Below the pieces are notes generated by a model. It saw only the letters and a list, made by a program, of their open reading frames with translations. It had not been told where the DNA came from and did not search any database. A DNA stretch of 64,000 nucleotides from Zhengitettix transpicula (taxonomy: Eukaryota; Arthropoda; Insecta; Orthoptera; Tetrigidae): the NCBI GenBank assembly GCA_037074705.1, contig CM073593.1, forward strand, positions 103,873,738 to 103,937,737, in the 5' to 3' direction. The position numbers and the translations under genes are program-made. Shown here piece after piece: positions 34,794-46,420 of the stretch; positions within the stretch are counted from its first letter, which is position 1; each line of letters begins with the position of its first letter.

Positions 34794-37210
34794 ATAATTA
34801 AATTTTATTTTATATAATTATTTGATATAATTAATTATTTTCTAACAAAATGTAATGTAAGAATATGTTCCGGCGCGTAGTTGTCAGGAAATGAATTCGT
34901 CAATCGTTGTTGCACTAAGTTTCCCCAATGACATTATCAATATCTAAGTTCTTTTAAAATCTAATACTAACTTGAATATTAATTTTAAAAGTTCCTATTT
35001 CATTTAACACTCGGAGTTGGACAAACACAGCAATCATCCCCTTCAGTACGTGCTGTTCCTTCACTAGACATAGTAGTAAATAGTAATTTATACTACTCCA
35101 ATCTTTCAAGTGAGCCTCTATGTCTTAACAAATGCTTATTTCACATTGAGAAAAAAAAAATTCCCTTACGTACAAGTTAAATCAGATGGCGGTTTTTAAA
35201 TTCTAAACGACTTTATTTTCGAATTCCCCTCCCCATCCCTGTGGGGCGTCGGATCCCCCTTGGACAACACCGGAATAATTTGCAGGGATATAAACATTAT
35301 GTTGGAAGATACAGTGGAAGGAAAAAATGTAGTAAGAGCATAATATAGTTATTTAATTCATATACGAGTTTGCCGTTATAGAATACATTATGTAACCAGT
35401 CATCCAATTGGCGTCCCCCTGACAAAAAAAGAGTGCATGGAGATGAAGAGGGTTCGACAAGATAGGGGACAGGCAGATGGCAGTGGAAAAAAAGGGAAAA
35501 GAGTGTACCCGTATTGTATGAGAGGTGCGAGCGAGGACAAAGTGACTAAACACCAGAATCAATACGGGGGGTTAATATCGCGGGACGCCTGACGACGCGT
35601 TTGATTGTATTCAAGGTGACGGAAAGTCTGATAAAACGAACTCGTCCCCGTGTTTCAAAGTGGAGTAGACGCGACACGCCCTTTGCGTGAGGGCTAATAA
35701 CGTATAGCCAAATATAATAATGCGGGACTTCCCCTTTCGCCCCCCACAGGCAATGCAAATGCGGCGACACCCCTCTTAACGTATTCATCCCACTGTACGC
35801 TATGGATTTCTTAGTCGGCTGCCCTTTTAATCTCACTAATTTATACAGCTGCCGGAAAGGGCACACAGTGCGATCCCTCTGCGATTTGACTTCCTCCTCT
35901 GAAGGGTGCAAACAATGGTCTTCAAAGTGCCATTCTCCTAATGCGCAGCAACGAATTCAAACATAGTTATGCAAATATATACGAGTATAAATGCCTCTCT
36001 GTGTGTGGCAGAAGCGACTTGTTATCGAACGTACCAAGTGCCTATTATGTCTGGCTAAACGTGAGGGGTGAAAAGAAACAGTTAATGACCCGTTCAACAC
36101 GTACAGTTTTGTTAAATAATTCAAGTCAGATTAAATTAATTTTTTTATTTATAATTAACCAAAATTTTTAATAACCTACATTTATTTCTTTCACAATCCG
36201 AGGACCTCATCAAATGGGTAAATTTGAATTTAATGCGTATCATTCTAAGTGTCAATTTTTTTTAATTGTATTCTTATTATTTTTAAACATAATATTTTAT
36301 TCTTGTAGCGTGAAGGAATCCATAAAACTGGAACTGCTGACTTAGTTTAAACGCAGCAGTAACCGGTTTTTAGGGGCCCCGCCACAGACCAGACTTTTTA
36401 ATTGGTTCCCCGCTTAAATGCAAGTAACTCTGCACTTAGGAAGGGGCGTTGTTTTCAGTCTACAAATTAGTCTTTCGCATGCCGTCTTATTGTAAAGGAT
36501 CCTGACCTTTTTAACTTTATCTTTAACTTCGTAGCACTTTCAGATTTTTTTTTCAATCTTTGGACAGTACTATAGATACCAAAAACCACACGTTATCGTC
36601 TTAACTATTTAATTTCCTTTATATGTTCATCTGAATTCTGAAGAAGCGACATGCCTGGAATCTACTCCTGTTCAGTTTTATCCTTTACGTTCCCTCGCTC
36701 ATTAACAGCGTACTTATTTTTGGCCCTACGTTTTAGCAGTACATGTCCCATAATATTTTAACTTCAGAATCTAATATCGCTACCATACTTCAATCTTATT
36801 TCAGTTGACTTGTTCACTGAGAAATCAATATTTGTAACAAAGTTGTTTTAAATTATAAATACGTTCTTTCTGGCGCGTTTTTTAAGCCCTTTCTGCCTGT
36901 TGCAGGTATCAAACACTGCAGTCTCTACACGAAAGTTTAAATACTACATTATCCTTACCTACATTTTTGCATTTTTTTCTATTAAAAAATACATAAAGAA
37001 TCTGTTGTTTTATATGTGATATAAATGCTTGCGATTTAAATAATTCATTTAATTTAAAATGAATATTCTTCATGAATCGAAGAATGATAAATTTTATTTT
37101 TTGAAACAGTAGGGCCTGAATGAAGTCTTGTTGTTAAGAGATAATCGTCACTTATTTGGTCTCCTCTTATCTTTTTTAAGTCGTTGTTCCAGATTATTTA
37201 ATAGTGACCA
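34794..37210. other. Mostly unique DNA
   Basis: The 35540-35990 stretch is GC-richer and holds a 121-codon minus-strand ORF without a recognised domain, plus ATGCAAAT at 35753 and 35969. The rest is AT-rich. No gene supported. Confidence 0.4.
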
Positions 37211-37247
37211 ACCTGATGAGGTCCACGGATTTTGGAAGAAAACGTAC
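37211..37247 (+). other. Hammerhead-like motif, degraded
   Basis: CTGATGA, G, GTCC, a spacer with GGATTTTGG, then AGAAAACGTACG. An extra A interrupts the GAAAC box. Confidence 0.4.
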
Positions 37248-38576
37248 GGGATTAGAAATATTTGTTTATAATTATTTCTTGGACGTTGTTTATTAATAAT
37301 CTTCAATGCAACAGTGTAAAATAAATGTCTAAAATCACAATTCCTGGTGTTTCCACAGATCTGAATCTTTTGAAGATGGCAGAAAACGTTTCCCCCCTGG
37401 AGTCCGACATGGCGGTCAGGAATTGTAACGCGACGAACCGTAACTTGTTAAGTATAATCTGCAAAGCAAGCGAGGAACGTTTTCTCCGGTCCCCTCGGAA
37501 GCTTTCAACGGAACCACTGGGCGTCTGCTCCTGCGGAACTTGGGAATTACTTTCCCCCCTCACACACACACACACACAGGCATTGCAGATTTTGAAATAT
37601 TGAATAGAAGCGGTCTTTGTGCGTCCCACGGACCAGCTGATCTGCCGAGCCTCACTCCGCCCCCTTGCGGGACAACAGGTTTCTGTGTATTTAGTCCGTT
37701 CTCTCTCTCCCTCCGCTTCTCCCTCTAGTAGTCAAAATCAAGAACCCCCACCCCTCCGTTACCGCATCCCCCTGGTCGGAGGTCCATTCATCGGATAGCA
37801 CAAAAGCCGCCGCGCGGCATGTGGCGAGCTTTACCGCAAGATGCGCTTTAATTGTCGTTCCCACCCCAACCCCACCCCCTCAACCGGCAGCAATCGCCGA
37901 TATACCAAAAGCCTTCAAACTGCGGACAACAACCAGCCAGTTCTATTTACCGCGAATAAAATGAAAAGGGGGGGAGCCTCTCTCCACGTGCGGATCATCA
38001 CAAAGGTGAAATACGCCATTAACTCGTGAATTTCCATATCAATACCTCAATTCACGATCCCAAAATATAAATAAAAGTCCGGACCTTAATTTCGCCCCCC
38101 CCCCCTCCCGGACCATCTGTAGACGCTATTTGCATTTTCATTACGGCCGGACAAATTTCTGATTGAATAAATATTTTATGGCGAAATCAATTTGAACCTA
38201 CCTTTTATGTGTCGCACAAGGGTCAATAATATTCAATAAAATGTGGCTGGTCAATATATTACCTAATGGACTCCTTGTGGACTTTGAACTCTTTTTACCA
38301 ACTGCATTACAAACCTATAACTGTCTATAAACTCATAAAACTCTGTTTTACATTACTAATTTTAAACCCCCTATTTTCTATTTTCACGCTCGTCATCCAT
38401 TTAAGAACTTTTATTTCTAATATTTTGTTTTATTTTTCTTAAATAATTTAATTTAAAAAAAATAAAAGACTGACATAGGATAATGTTATTTTTATCTTAA
38501 CCCCAGTCGTCAATTTGAATGAACTAATTAATAAAAATAAAAAATTTGAAATTGTAGTTTTCGGAAATATTACCTT
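37248..38576. other. Repeat-poor block, possible non-coding regulatory DNA
   Basis: 37380-38240 is balanced in composition with short CA and C runs and an ATTTGCAT octamer at 38128. ORFs of up to 108 codons overlap on both strands with no domain. 38300-38576 is AT-rich. Confidence 0.35.
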
Positions 38577-39085
38577 TTTTTAGGGCAACAGGCTACATGA
38601 GGGTGATCCACGTTGGGCAACTCCCCTTTAATAGCATAAGAAGGGATTTAAAAGGGGGGATGCGGAAAGGTAGAGGAAGGTAGCCAAGGGGTTAACTAGG
38701 GGTTCCCGGGCTGTATTTTAAGGATCCTACCCGGCAATTCGCCTAAAAGTAATGCAGGGAAAACCCTAGAAAAACCTATATCATGTAGGTCGGGCATTGG
38801 GTACTTGTCCCAGGCCCTTCCGATAGCGGGAGAGGAGTTTGCTGTGGAGACGCAGCATTCCCTTCTCCGTGCCTCGACCAGTTTAGGAGGCAGCTGGCTG
38901 ACTATTCCAATGGGAATAGCGGACAACTCTTACCGTATTCCCAAGGTCTGTGACCCCGGAACATACACCTCTCAGAACAGGCCGAGGTGCCTCCGCTTGT
39001 GGGAACCTTAGTTCAAAAACGGAGAGGAAAAGGCATCTCCAAAGGTAGCCCCTTCGTATCTCTCCTACAAGGTTCTCGACTCGGA
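38577..39085 (-). mobile_element. SINE-A copy, near full length
   Basis: A T-run then GGGCAACAGGCTACATGAGG at the left. The right end stops at CTACAAGGTTCTCGAC, just short of the hairpins. Confidence 0.87.
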
Positions 39086-39369
39086 AATATTCTCTTTCAA
39101 GTGTTTATTTATTTTTTATTTTTTTAAAAAACGGCTTACAACAGGAAAGTGTAAATGTAAGAGAATAGCAGCTGTGGCTTAGTAACGCCAGATCCACCAT
39201 GACTTTAAGATTTTAATGTGTTTGTATTTTAACCCTTAACGATTTGATGAGTCACTATTTGTAAAAAAAAATAACTGCATTATAATTTTCTAAAATATTT
39301 AATTGTGAAATTTTCCTGGTCGTGAGCCTACACCTTTTTCTTTTGTTTTAAAATCTTTTTATTTTCTTA

Positions 39370-39550
39370 CTATCCAGATGCACGGAGACTGAGGTATGTT
39401 AATGTGATTTAAACGTTGCTTCTGTACGGATTTGATCTTTATTCTCCATTTATGGAACCATGTTTGTATATTATTAACGTGAGATTTGTGTTGCAAGGAC
39501 GACAACAATAAATATAATCAATATCCGAGGACACTCCCTTGTGGCACACC
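39370..39550 (-). pseudogene. Jockey-like reverse transcriptase fragment (inverted part)
   Basis: On the minus strand 39550-39524 translates to GVPQGSVLG, the conserved non-LTR RT motif that precedes the catalytic Y/FADD box. After one stop, the same frame reads NNIQTWFHKWRIKI, matching the W-x-x-KW-x-I-K region of jockey-group RTs, and later PQSPC. The FADD catalytic region itself is deleted. It is opposite in strand to the next fragment, which supplies the following part of the RT. Confidence 0.75.
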
Positions 39551-39599
39551 AGATTTTATTTCAAAACACTACATACCGAAACAAATAGACTTTTTCGGG

Positions 39600-39900
39600 C
39601 TTATCGGTTGAAACTCAAACAAATACATTGCAAAAAAATATATATATCCTATACAAGACGCTAACCAACCCCAGATGGATGTATGGAGTTGAACTTTGGG
39701 GATGCGGAACCAAGTCGAATATTTAAAAAAAATACAGAGAACTCAATGAGAAAAATTCTGAATGATAACGGATCGTGCATCACGGTAAACTACAAGGACA
39801 GACAAATAATACATTCCGACCTCTATTAGAAACCCGACCAACAAGAGTAACGAGGGCCTCCGACGCCCCATAAGGAGCACCACTGCCTTTAATTGAACTC
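39600..39900 (+). pseudogene. Jockey-like reverse transcriptase C-terminal fragment
   Basis: TACAAGACG.. at 39652 translates to YKTLTNPRWMYGVELWGC, equivalent to the YKT-hhhP-W-YG-LWG signature of jockey RTs. A stop follows at 39724. In another frame, from 39746, MRKILND and VNYKDRQIIHSDLY match the LR-hhh-NA-W-V-NxxHxDL region. Frameshifts and stops show it is dead. The last part of the RT ends near 39900 and a short AT-rich stretch follows. Confidence 0.75.
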
Positions 39901-40044
39901 ATTCAGCTATAGAACGTTGTATTATGATTGTCAATTAATAATACATATATAATAAAGTTATTTAGAGGTTCTGGAACAATACAAGAAACTATTTTGCTGT
40001 TGATGCTCTCGAGTCTGTTCAGTCTTTTGTTTTAGGCATCCGTA

Positions 40045-40215
40045 GCGGAAACTCCCTCTTAGTAGCATAGGAAGGGTTGACTAGAGATTACGCGACATTC
40101 AACCTAAATGTTATAGAGGTCAGATTCTGAATCAGGTCGGTCGGGCTCTTGGTACTTGTCCCACGCCCTTCTCCTTATGCCTCGAGCACTTTAGGAGGCA
40201 GCTGGCCGACTGCTG
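40045..40215 (-). mobile_element. SINE-A copy, heavily deleted
   Basis: Keeps TAGCATAGGAAGG, CTTGGTACTTGTCCCACGCC and TTTAGGAGGCAGCTGGCCG, with internal gaps between them. Probably an old copy. Confidence 0.65.
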
Positions 40216-41216
40216 TTTTTTTTTCTCCCCTGAAACCGCGAGCATGAATCGCGTTATAAGGTTATTCCCGTAAATAATCAACAGAATGTCGTCAGAAGAT
40301 TCAGAGTAATGCTAAATAACATTGTAATTCGTGTTTACAAACATTGTTCGGGTGTTTTTGTTGCGTCAGTGAGTGTACGCATTATGTTGTGATTCCGGTC
40401 TGGCTGTAATACGTGCGGAATTACGCGCTTCTTAGGCTGCAGTTGCAAATAGGTATCTCCGCCCCGATGGACGCGTTAACAATATTACCCCCTGGCATGG
40501 ACTGGCCAATCAAAGCCTGCAGCTGGTGTGCTTTAGAGGGGGTGGAAAGCAAAGATCAACAGCGAGCACATCGGCCGACGCGACAAACAAGACGGCAGCC
40601 ATATTTCGGCATCAACGCTGAGTGCTCGTCTCTGTCTCCCTCTCCCTCTCTCTGGACTAACTGTGTGAGTGTGTGTGTGTGTGCTCACAACCCCGCAGGA
40701 CAAATCAACCGTGCCACTTCGCCAGTTAACCAACTACACTCACCCCCACACACACACACATTCGTACAGTTGAGTTGGAAATTTTATGTAAATGTCGGCG
40801 GACGTGTGTGAACTCTGAGCAAGGTAAAGAAGTGAGGCAGGAGAGAAATAAGAAAGAGCTTCTGTAATATATGCATTTAGGACCTTCTTACGTGTATCAC
40901 CATTTGAGATATAACTGTCAACAAATTCAGATGTGATCAATTTTAATACAAGAAACGTATAATAGTAATAAAGAAATAAGTAACAATTTATTTGCTAAGG
41001 ATCTTATTTAAATCACTATTTTATAGTCTTGAGAAATACTCAAATATTAATCCAATACTACAATTAGACATTTTTATTATAAATTTCACGTACTATATTT
41101 TATAATCCAGTAGTGACGTGGGATCCAAAGGGTGACGAGCTACAGAGAACAAGAGCCTTTGAGGGGCGGACATCTAGTTTTAACACACATAAAAGCCTTC
41201 ATTAAAAACTGCCTAT
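40216..41216. other. Unique DNA, partly promoter-like
   Basis: 40430-40830 is GC-richer, with a CCAATCA box at 40505, a CAGCTG E-box nearby, a CT-rich run, then GT and CA runs. ORFs of up to 132 codons lack domains. No TATA or start could be fixed. Confidence 0.3.
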
Positions 41217-41262
41217 CACCTGACCAAGTCCAAAAATTGTGGACGAAACGTCGCAATATTGC
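41217..41262 (+). other. Hammerhead-like motif
   Basis: CAC, CTGACCA (G8 lost), A, GTCC-loop-GGAC, GAAACGTC, GCAATATTGC. Stem II and the GAAACGTC box are good. The CTGA box has one damaging change. Confidence 0.45.
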
Positions 41263-41438
41263 AATTATTTTGTTTATTTGAATAATACATTTTTTCATTC
41301 AGACAAATTGGCCGTTTTTCTGTTTATTTATCAAATTTATTTTGTCTGATATCCACAAATCAGTATTTTTATAATAAGCATAACCACAAGGAAATTAATT
41401 AAAAAATAAAAATATATTCCTTCCTATATAATCTTTAG

Positions 41439-41600
41439 ATACTACCAGCTGGTTCCAGCTTCAGACAGCTTTTACAGTATCTGTATGACAGGAAACGGAA
41501 CATACCGGAGGACTTCTATGCAACATCTGCTATGCAGGACAGGACATGGATAGAAGCCAACCATGAAGACGAGACTGGCGATCCATGGCTTTCACCATAA
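41439..41600 (+). CDS. Candidate terminal coding exon, unidentified gene (partial)
   Basis: Not recognised. An acceptor-like TATATAATCTTTAG ends at 41438. The 53 codons from 41439 stay open to TAA at 41598-41600 and read like real protein. The basic stretch QLLQYLYDRKR leads to NIPEDFYATSAMQDRTW and then an acidic tail, EANHEDETGDPWLSP. A second frame is also open for about 37 codons but is Cys/Ser/Thr-rich and less protein-like. The downstream 280 bases lack repeats and end in AATAAA at 41863, consistent with a 3' UTR. No upstream exon was found in the window. It could instead be part of an unrecognised element. Confidence 0.35.
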   Translation: MLPAGSSFRQLLQYLYDRKRNIPEDFYATSAMQDRTWIEANHEDETGDPWLSP

Positions 41601-41885
41601 AGTGTGCTTAAGCAAAGTATTTCATGAACCAAAAGACGAGTGTGTGTGTGAGTTGTGTTTAGAAGCCTGTGAGAGATGTCATATTGTAACATGTAGGAAT
41701 AGACGTAAATCTATCGTAGCTTACAGCAAGGAAAGGTTGTAATGTGGCATGTGTGCGCGTACAATATATTATTATTATATATAAGCTTTAGATATATATT
41801 TTTTGAAAGTACTTCAAATGAAATTTAGTATTTTTCAGTGTAATACAACTGAATGTTGTCACAATAAATATCACTAAATACGAGA
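41601..41885 (+). other. Possible 3' UTR of the candidate exon
   Basis: Free of the window's repeats. A TAATA-rich stretch and an AATAAA at 41863-41868 give a plausible cleavage site soon after. This depends entirely on the exon call. Confidence 0.25.
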
Positions 41886-41997
41886 AAAAGGATAATTATC
41901 TGGTTAATATAAATATAGTTTAATAAGAATTTTTATTTTAATTAGCCAACAGTCAGAATATTTACTTAGAAACATAAAAAATTACATATTTTCCTCA

Positions 41998-42262
41998 CAG
42001 AAAACTCCTCTTCCGCTATCGGAAGGGCGTGGGACAAGTACCCAATGCCCGACCTACCTGATGCAGGTTTTTCTAGGTTTTCCCTGAATTACTTTTAGGC
42101 GAATGCCGGGTAGGATCCTTAAACCATAGCCCAGGGGCCCTAGTTAAGCCTTGGCTACCTTCCTCTACCCTTCCGCATCCCCCCTTTCAAATCCGTTCCT
42201 ATGCTATTAAAGGGGAGTTGCCACCATGTGGATTACCCTCATGTAGCCTGTTACCCAAAAAA
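41998..42262 (+). mobile_element. SINE-A copy, short form
   Basis: Starts ACAGAAAACTCCTCTTCCGC and ends TTACCCAAAAAAAAAA, with near-consensus sequence between. Confidence 0.85.
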
Positions 42263-42521
42263 AAAATTAAACTGCAACGTGACGTTTTTTACTGTTGTTT
42301 AAGGCCGTTATTTATCATTACCTACTAATTTAAATTTAATATAATTCAAATATAGTTCTAATTGAAAATTTTGAGAATTTGTATTTGTGTTTCTAGACGA
42401 TTGTTAGCGAAATTTTTTTAATTACTGTGCATCTGATGCAAATCTACCGTAAAAAGTAATTGACTTAAATTTATGAAACCTCGACTGTCTTCGTATGTAT
42501 TTAAATAATATTGATTTTTTT

Positions 42522-42741
42522 TGGTGTAGACAGGCTATGTATAGGGTAATCCACATAGTGGCAACTCCCCTCTTATAGCATAGGAAAGGGATTTGAAAGG
42601 GGGGATGCGGAAGGGTGAAGGAAGGTAGCCAAGGGTAACTAGGGCCCCCGGGTTATGGTTTAAGGATCCTACCCGGCATTCGCCTGAAAGAAATGCAGAA
42701 CAAACCCTAGAAAAACCTGCATCAGGTAGGTCGGGCATTCG
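42522..42741 (-). mobile_element. SINE-A copy, 5' truncated, type 2 tail
   Basis: Left end TTTTGGTGTAGACAGGCTAT, as in the copy at 26211. It stops after CAGGTAGGTCGGGCATTCGG, so only the 3' 220 bases were inserted. Confidence 0.85.
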
Positions 42742-44170
42742 GTTGAATTTCTCTTGTGTTGAATTTTATTTTATGTTCTTGAATCAGCGATGTGAAACGG
42801 CAAATGTGCAGCTCGTCAGCAGCCGCGATGGTATATCCCGCAAACAGATGTTAACCGCAATTAATCTTAAGTTTCGTGTAGTCACGTAATTTTAGTTTGT
42901 TTGTTTAGTAAACTGCAGTTTGAAAAAAATAAACTCACGAACCACTCATTATCAATCACTGAAAGTTGTCGTCGCTTTTATTGTTTGCTGGTTTTTTTTT
43001 TGGTTCGTCGAAAAGGTCAACTGCTGACATGTAATATTCATGTTAATTGAATTTTATAGTTAGTTGCTAGATGAGCCCTGTTTTGTAATGAATTATAAAT
43101 AATTCATTCCCCATTTATTAGCCAATGTATGGAGGGAGGGAAAGGGGTGGGGGGGGGGGGTAGGAGAGAGGACGCGGGCTTTACTGTAAAATATTAATTC
43201 GTTGTCACAAAATTTAAATTAGCGCCAACATATGTTTTTGTTCCGAAAGCTTATATTATTTGAGGTAAACTGGATTTTAGTGCGCTGTTGTGAGCTATGC
43301 GGTCGTAGTTCACCGTTGATTTAATGATATGTAATTTCACTGGTCGTGAACTCCACCTGGTCTTCCCCTGAAAGGTTGAGCTAACAGCAGCTCTCACAGG
43401 GTTCCACCACCCTAGTGAAGTTCAAACGGTTTATTGCTTCCGACGATAATGAAATTATAGACGCAAGATTAATTTTAGACGATTACAGGCCAGACGAATT
43501 TATTCTTGGTATAATTAGACTTTTCTTCTAACGTGAGTATCTTGGCGTAACTCTGGTCAGGGTGAAGACGGACATATTACACAATTACAAATTTTTTTTT
43601 ACGTCCATTTGCCAGCTTGATGTGTGTACGCGTGTGTGTGTGTGTGTGTCTTGGGTTGGTAGTGGGAAGGCGAGTAAACCCAGAAACACGGACGCAAATG
43701 TTTTGGCTCGGCGTTTGCTGTGTGGACCCTGGCAATGCAAATACTCGCGATGTTCTTTACACAACAGACCTCCGCGCTGTCTGAAAGCTTCGCACACATT
43801 CTGCACAGCAAACCTCAACTGTTTTACTTTGCCACAGCGTCAGCAGCAGCAATATAGCTAGATAGCTACCGTCACTGCATTACGTTTGACAAATTCCAAA
43901 TGTTACGGATCTCCTATTTTCCCCCGCCCCCTCTCCCCCCAAGCAAACACACTCGGAGAGTATCGCAAAAAATATCCCGACCGATACGTAAACAGGAAGA
44001 TCGTATCCATGCCAAGACACGTATAGGCATCGCTGTCAACTATGTAAGTTAATTTCTCATCGTATGACCTTCATTAACTTCAGAGAAAATATATATCGGG
44101 TTCTTTATTGCCCGATTAGAGAAATTAAGAGCGACAAACAAAATTATAATGCTAAAAAAATTACGTCTGT
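42742..44170. other. Unique DNA
   Basis: G-run at 43147-43160, (GT)n at 43636-43650, GC-richer 43580-43990. ORFs of up to 99 codons overlap on both strands without recognised domains. A 49-codon open frame at 43389-43538 is noted under rejected items. Confidence 0.4.
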
Positions 44171-44436
44171 TTGAAAATAATGAATAAACAAGATAGACAA
44201 TACAGACAAAAAAGGGTAATATAAATACCACACAACGTTTCAGGGACCCTAGTCCCTTTAGTCAGGTGCTAAGAAGAGCCAAGAGCGACACAACTGCACT
44301 GGTCAGTTCACAACACTCAAACGCCACGCTCTTTTTTGCACCTGACGAAAGGAACAAGGATCCCAGAAACGTTGTGTGGTATTTATATTACCCTTTTTTG
44401 ACTGTATTGCCTATCTTTTTTTATTCATTATTCAAA
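44171..44436. mobile_element. Paired-motif hairpin element, best preserved
   Basis: A 266-bp element with terminal inverted repeats of about 70 bases: TTTGAAAATAATGAATAAA at the left, its complement at the right. The inner ends are ATAAATACCACACAACGTTT and its complement. The left arm (minus, 44229-44270) has GCAC, CTGACTA, A, AGGGAC-loop-GTCCCT, GAAACGTT, GTGTGG. The right arm (plus, 44338-44380) has GCAC, CTGACGA, spacer, GAAACGTT, GTGTGG. GCAC/GTGT gives stem I in both. Each arm keeps a different part of the core intact. Confidence 0.72.
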
Positions 44437-44812
44437 ATTATAAAGTATTTCATGAGACAGTCTTATATACTGTAACGTCCCATGTGTATGCGGACATCAG
44501 ATAATTTTAATTTATAATTATTCTCATCCTTTTTTGACAAGTTGCATCCATAGAGGGTTTTTTTACCCCTTTGGAACAACTGTACTAACAGTCCAACATA
44601 ATTTATCAATTTTTATAATTTAAAAATGCTTCACTCCTATTCTATACTTAAGACTATAAATGGCGTCCTACAGGTCTCTGTATTTCACTTCATTTCCCTA
44701 ATGTGCCTTAAAGATTAAACATAATTTAAGCACCCAAACATGATTTTATTTTCTACTACACTTCAATCAATTTTATTGATGAAAAAGTTTTTTTTTCTCC
44801 AAGAAATCCCTA

Positions 44813-45007
44813 TCATAAGCGGTTAATCTTCTTTTGAACTCTGTGGGCATATTTTCCAGTCAGAATATTCCAATCCCTAATGGTTGTAATTAGGAATGAT
44901 AATTTTCCTATATCAGTTCTCCTCAGTCTAATCTTGCACGGATGATCCCTTCTACATAAGTAAGTAGCACGTAAACCAAACTGTTTACATTTCTCCAGAC
45001 CGGTTCG
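44813..45007 (-). pseudogene. Non-LTR retrotransposon RT C-terminus
   Basis: The minus-strand frame ends with two stops after ..KKINRL and contains HPCKIRLRRTDIGKLSF and TTIRDWNIL. This matches the R-T-[D/N]-x-x-K-x-S-F..T-I-x-[D/E]-W-N-x-L signature at the C-terminus of CR1/jockey-like non-LTR polyproteins. An in-frame stop lies just upstream, so it is a 5'-truncated remnant of about 64 codons. It differs from the jockey piece at 39.6 kb. Confidence 0.65.
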
Positions 45008-46149
45008 TTAATGTGTGCCCTGATTAATGTACAAAAAATCATAATAATTTACACAAAGAACAAATAATACATATCATCTATTGCAGATGTGCTTCCTTAT
45101 AATTAAAATTGAAGTTTTAACAATTTCAAGTTTCCAAAAATTACATAATTCACTTACTTAATCTTCGTTGCAAAATTTCGTCTGCTATTTCGAGGACGCG
45201 CCTCGAAGGCTTAACCGCGGAATTAAAAATACATGTGCGAAAACATCTTGATAACGAAAGCATGTTGTTTAATTAAGTAAGAGTTCAGTGTTATGCGAAG
45301 CTACCATGCGTCAAACTTTAAGTCATTAGCACCTACAAGTTAGGTAACCCATTAAGCGCGTTAAAGGGGTTGTCTAACCGACAGGGGAAATACTCAAACT
45401 TTCATCAGCGGCTCTAATCAGGTCTTAATTTATCAGCACATTTTTAAGCACATACACGTTGAAGGACTGGAATGTCACATACTAAAATAACAACATATTA
45501 TACCGTATTCACCGTACATAAAGTCTCGTTTTTTTTAGATGCAGAATAAAAGTTTACGGATGAAAAAACTGGTTTAAGAAACAAAGAGACATTCCTTTAA
45601 ATTTTAAGCGCAAAGAATCGAACAAGTTTATTAATTTTTTTAATTATTTTGACAAGTGATTTTGTTGCAGTCATGAGTGACTTCATTCTTAACATTTGAA
45701 GCACGGTATTTCTCAAATTCTTTATCTCATCAAAGCGAGGGAGAAAACAAAAAAGAAATATCGTGGTCGGGTTTTATGAGATTTTTAAACCTCTTCTTCT
45801 TTGTTTTCTTAGAAGCAAAGATATGACGTGATGCCTTAAAATAATTCAATACCGAGTTTTTACCCCTTGTCTAAATATCTGAAACGTAACTCCAGCACAG
45901 AACTTTTCCTTTTTCCTCTGGAAGATATTAAATTCCCTTCTTCTGGATATTAGCAGTTGAATTGCGAAAATGAAACACGGAACATTCACTACGTTCCATT
46001 TAATTTTTTTTTAATAAAACACTAACCGTCCTCGGGTAAATGATTTAGTAATAGTTAATGATTTTTCGAGTCTCCTGTGATCGAACTGCATTGAAATTTT
46101 CATATAAATATTTTTTGAAAGCCTAACAGTTATGTAATATCATGAGACA
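45008..46149. other. AT-rich unique DNA
   Basis: Nothing recognised. Confidence 0.5.
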
Positions 46150-46420
46150 ATAATGTTATATTACCCTTTTATATGTATTAATTTTAGGTTTGAAATAATG
46201 GACCATCCATGATTATGAATTGACGACTTTATCGCTGTAAAACATCGATAACACTCGATTGAAACATCCTCAAGTCGCTGGTTTTGTTCCAGTGTAAGAA
46301 AACGCGACATCCATCTTGCGCTAAGCTTTCTCATTTCCAAATTTTCAGTCAATTTGTTATGTAAAGCAATTTTTGTTATTCCGACATTCTCCGTTAGCTC
46401 GTCGTTTAAACTTCGACACC
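46150..46420 (-). pseudogene. Mariner-type transposase fragment
   Basis: The minus-strand frame reads RSLNDELTENVGIT, then HNKLTENLEMRKLSARW and SRFLTLEQNQRLEDVS. This matches the second helix-turn-helix and linker of mariner transposases, where L-x-M-[R/K]-K-x-S-A-R-W-x-P-R-x-L-T is the hallmark. A +1 frame further on gives RQFIIMDG and then VHYFKPK, the region of the first catalytic Asp (T-M/V-D-E-T-W). Upstream stops, the frameshift and the missing rest of the DDD domain show it is dead. Confidence 0.75.

Noticed and set aside
43389..43538. 49-codon frame reading FKRFIASDDNEIIDARLILD near its middle
   Set aside because: Protein-like, but it is short, has an ambiguous acceptor and no recognised family; not enough to call an exon.
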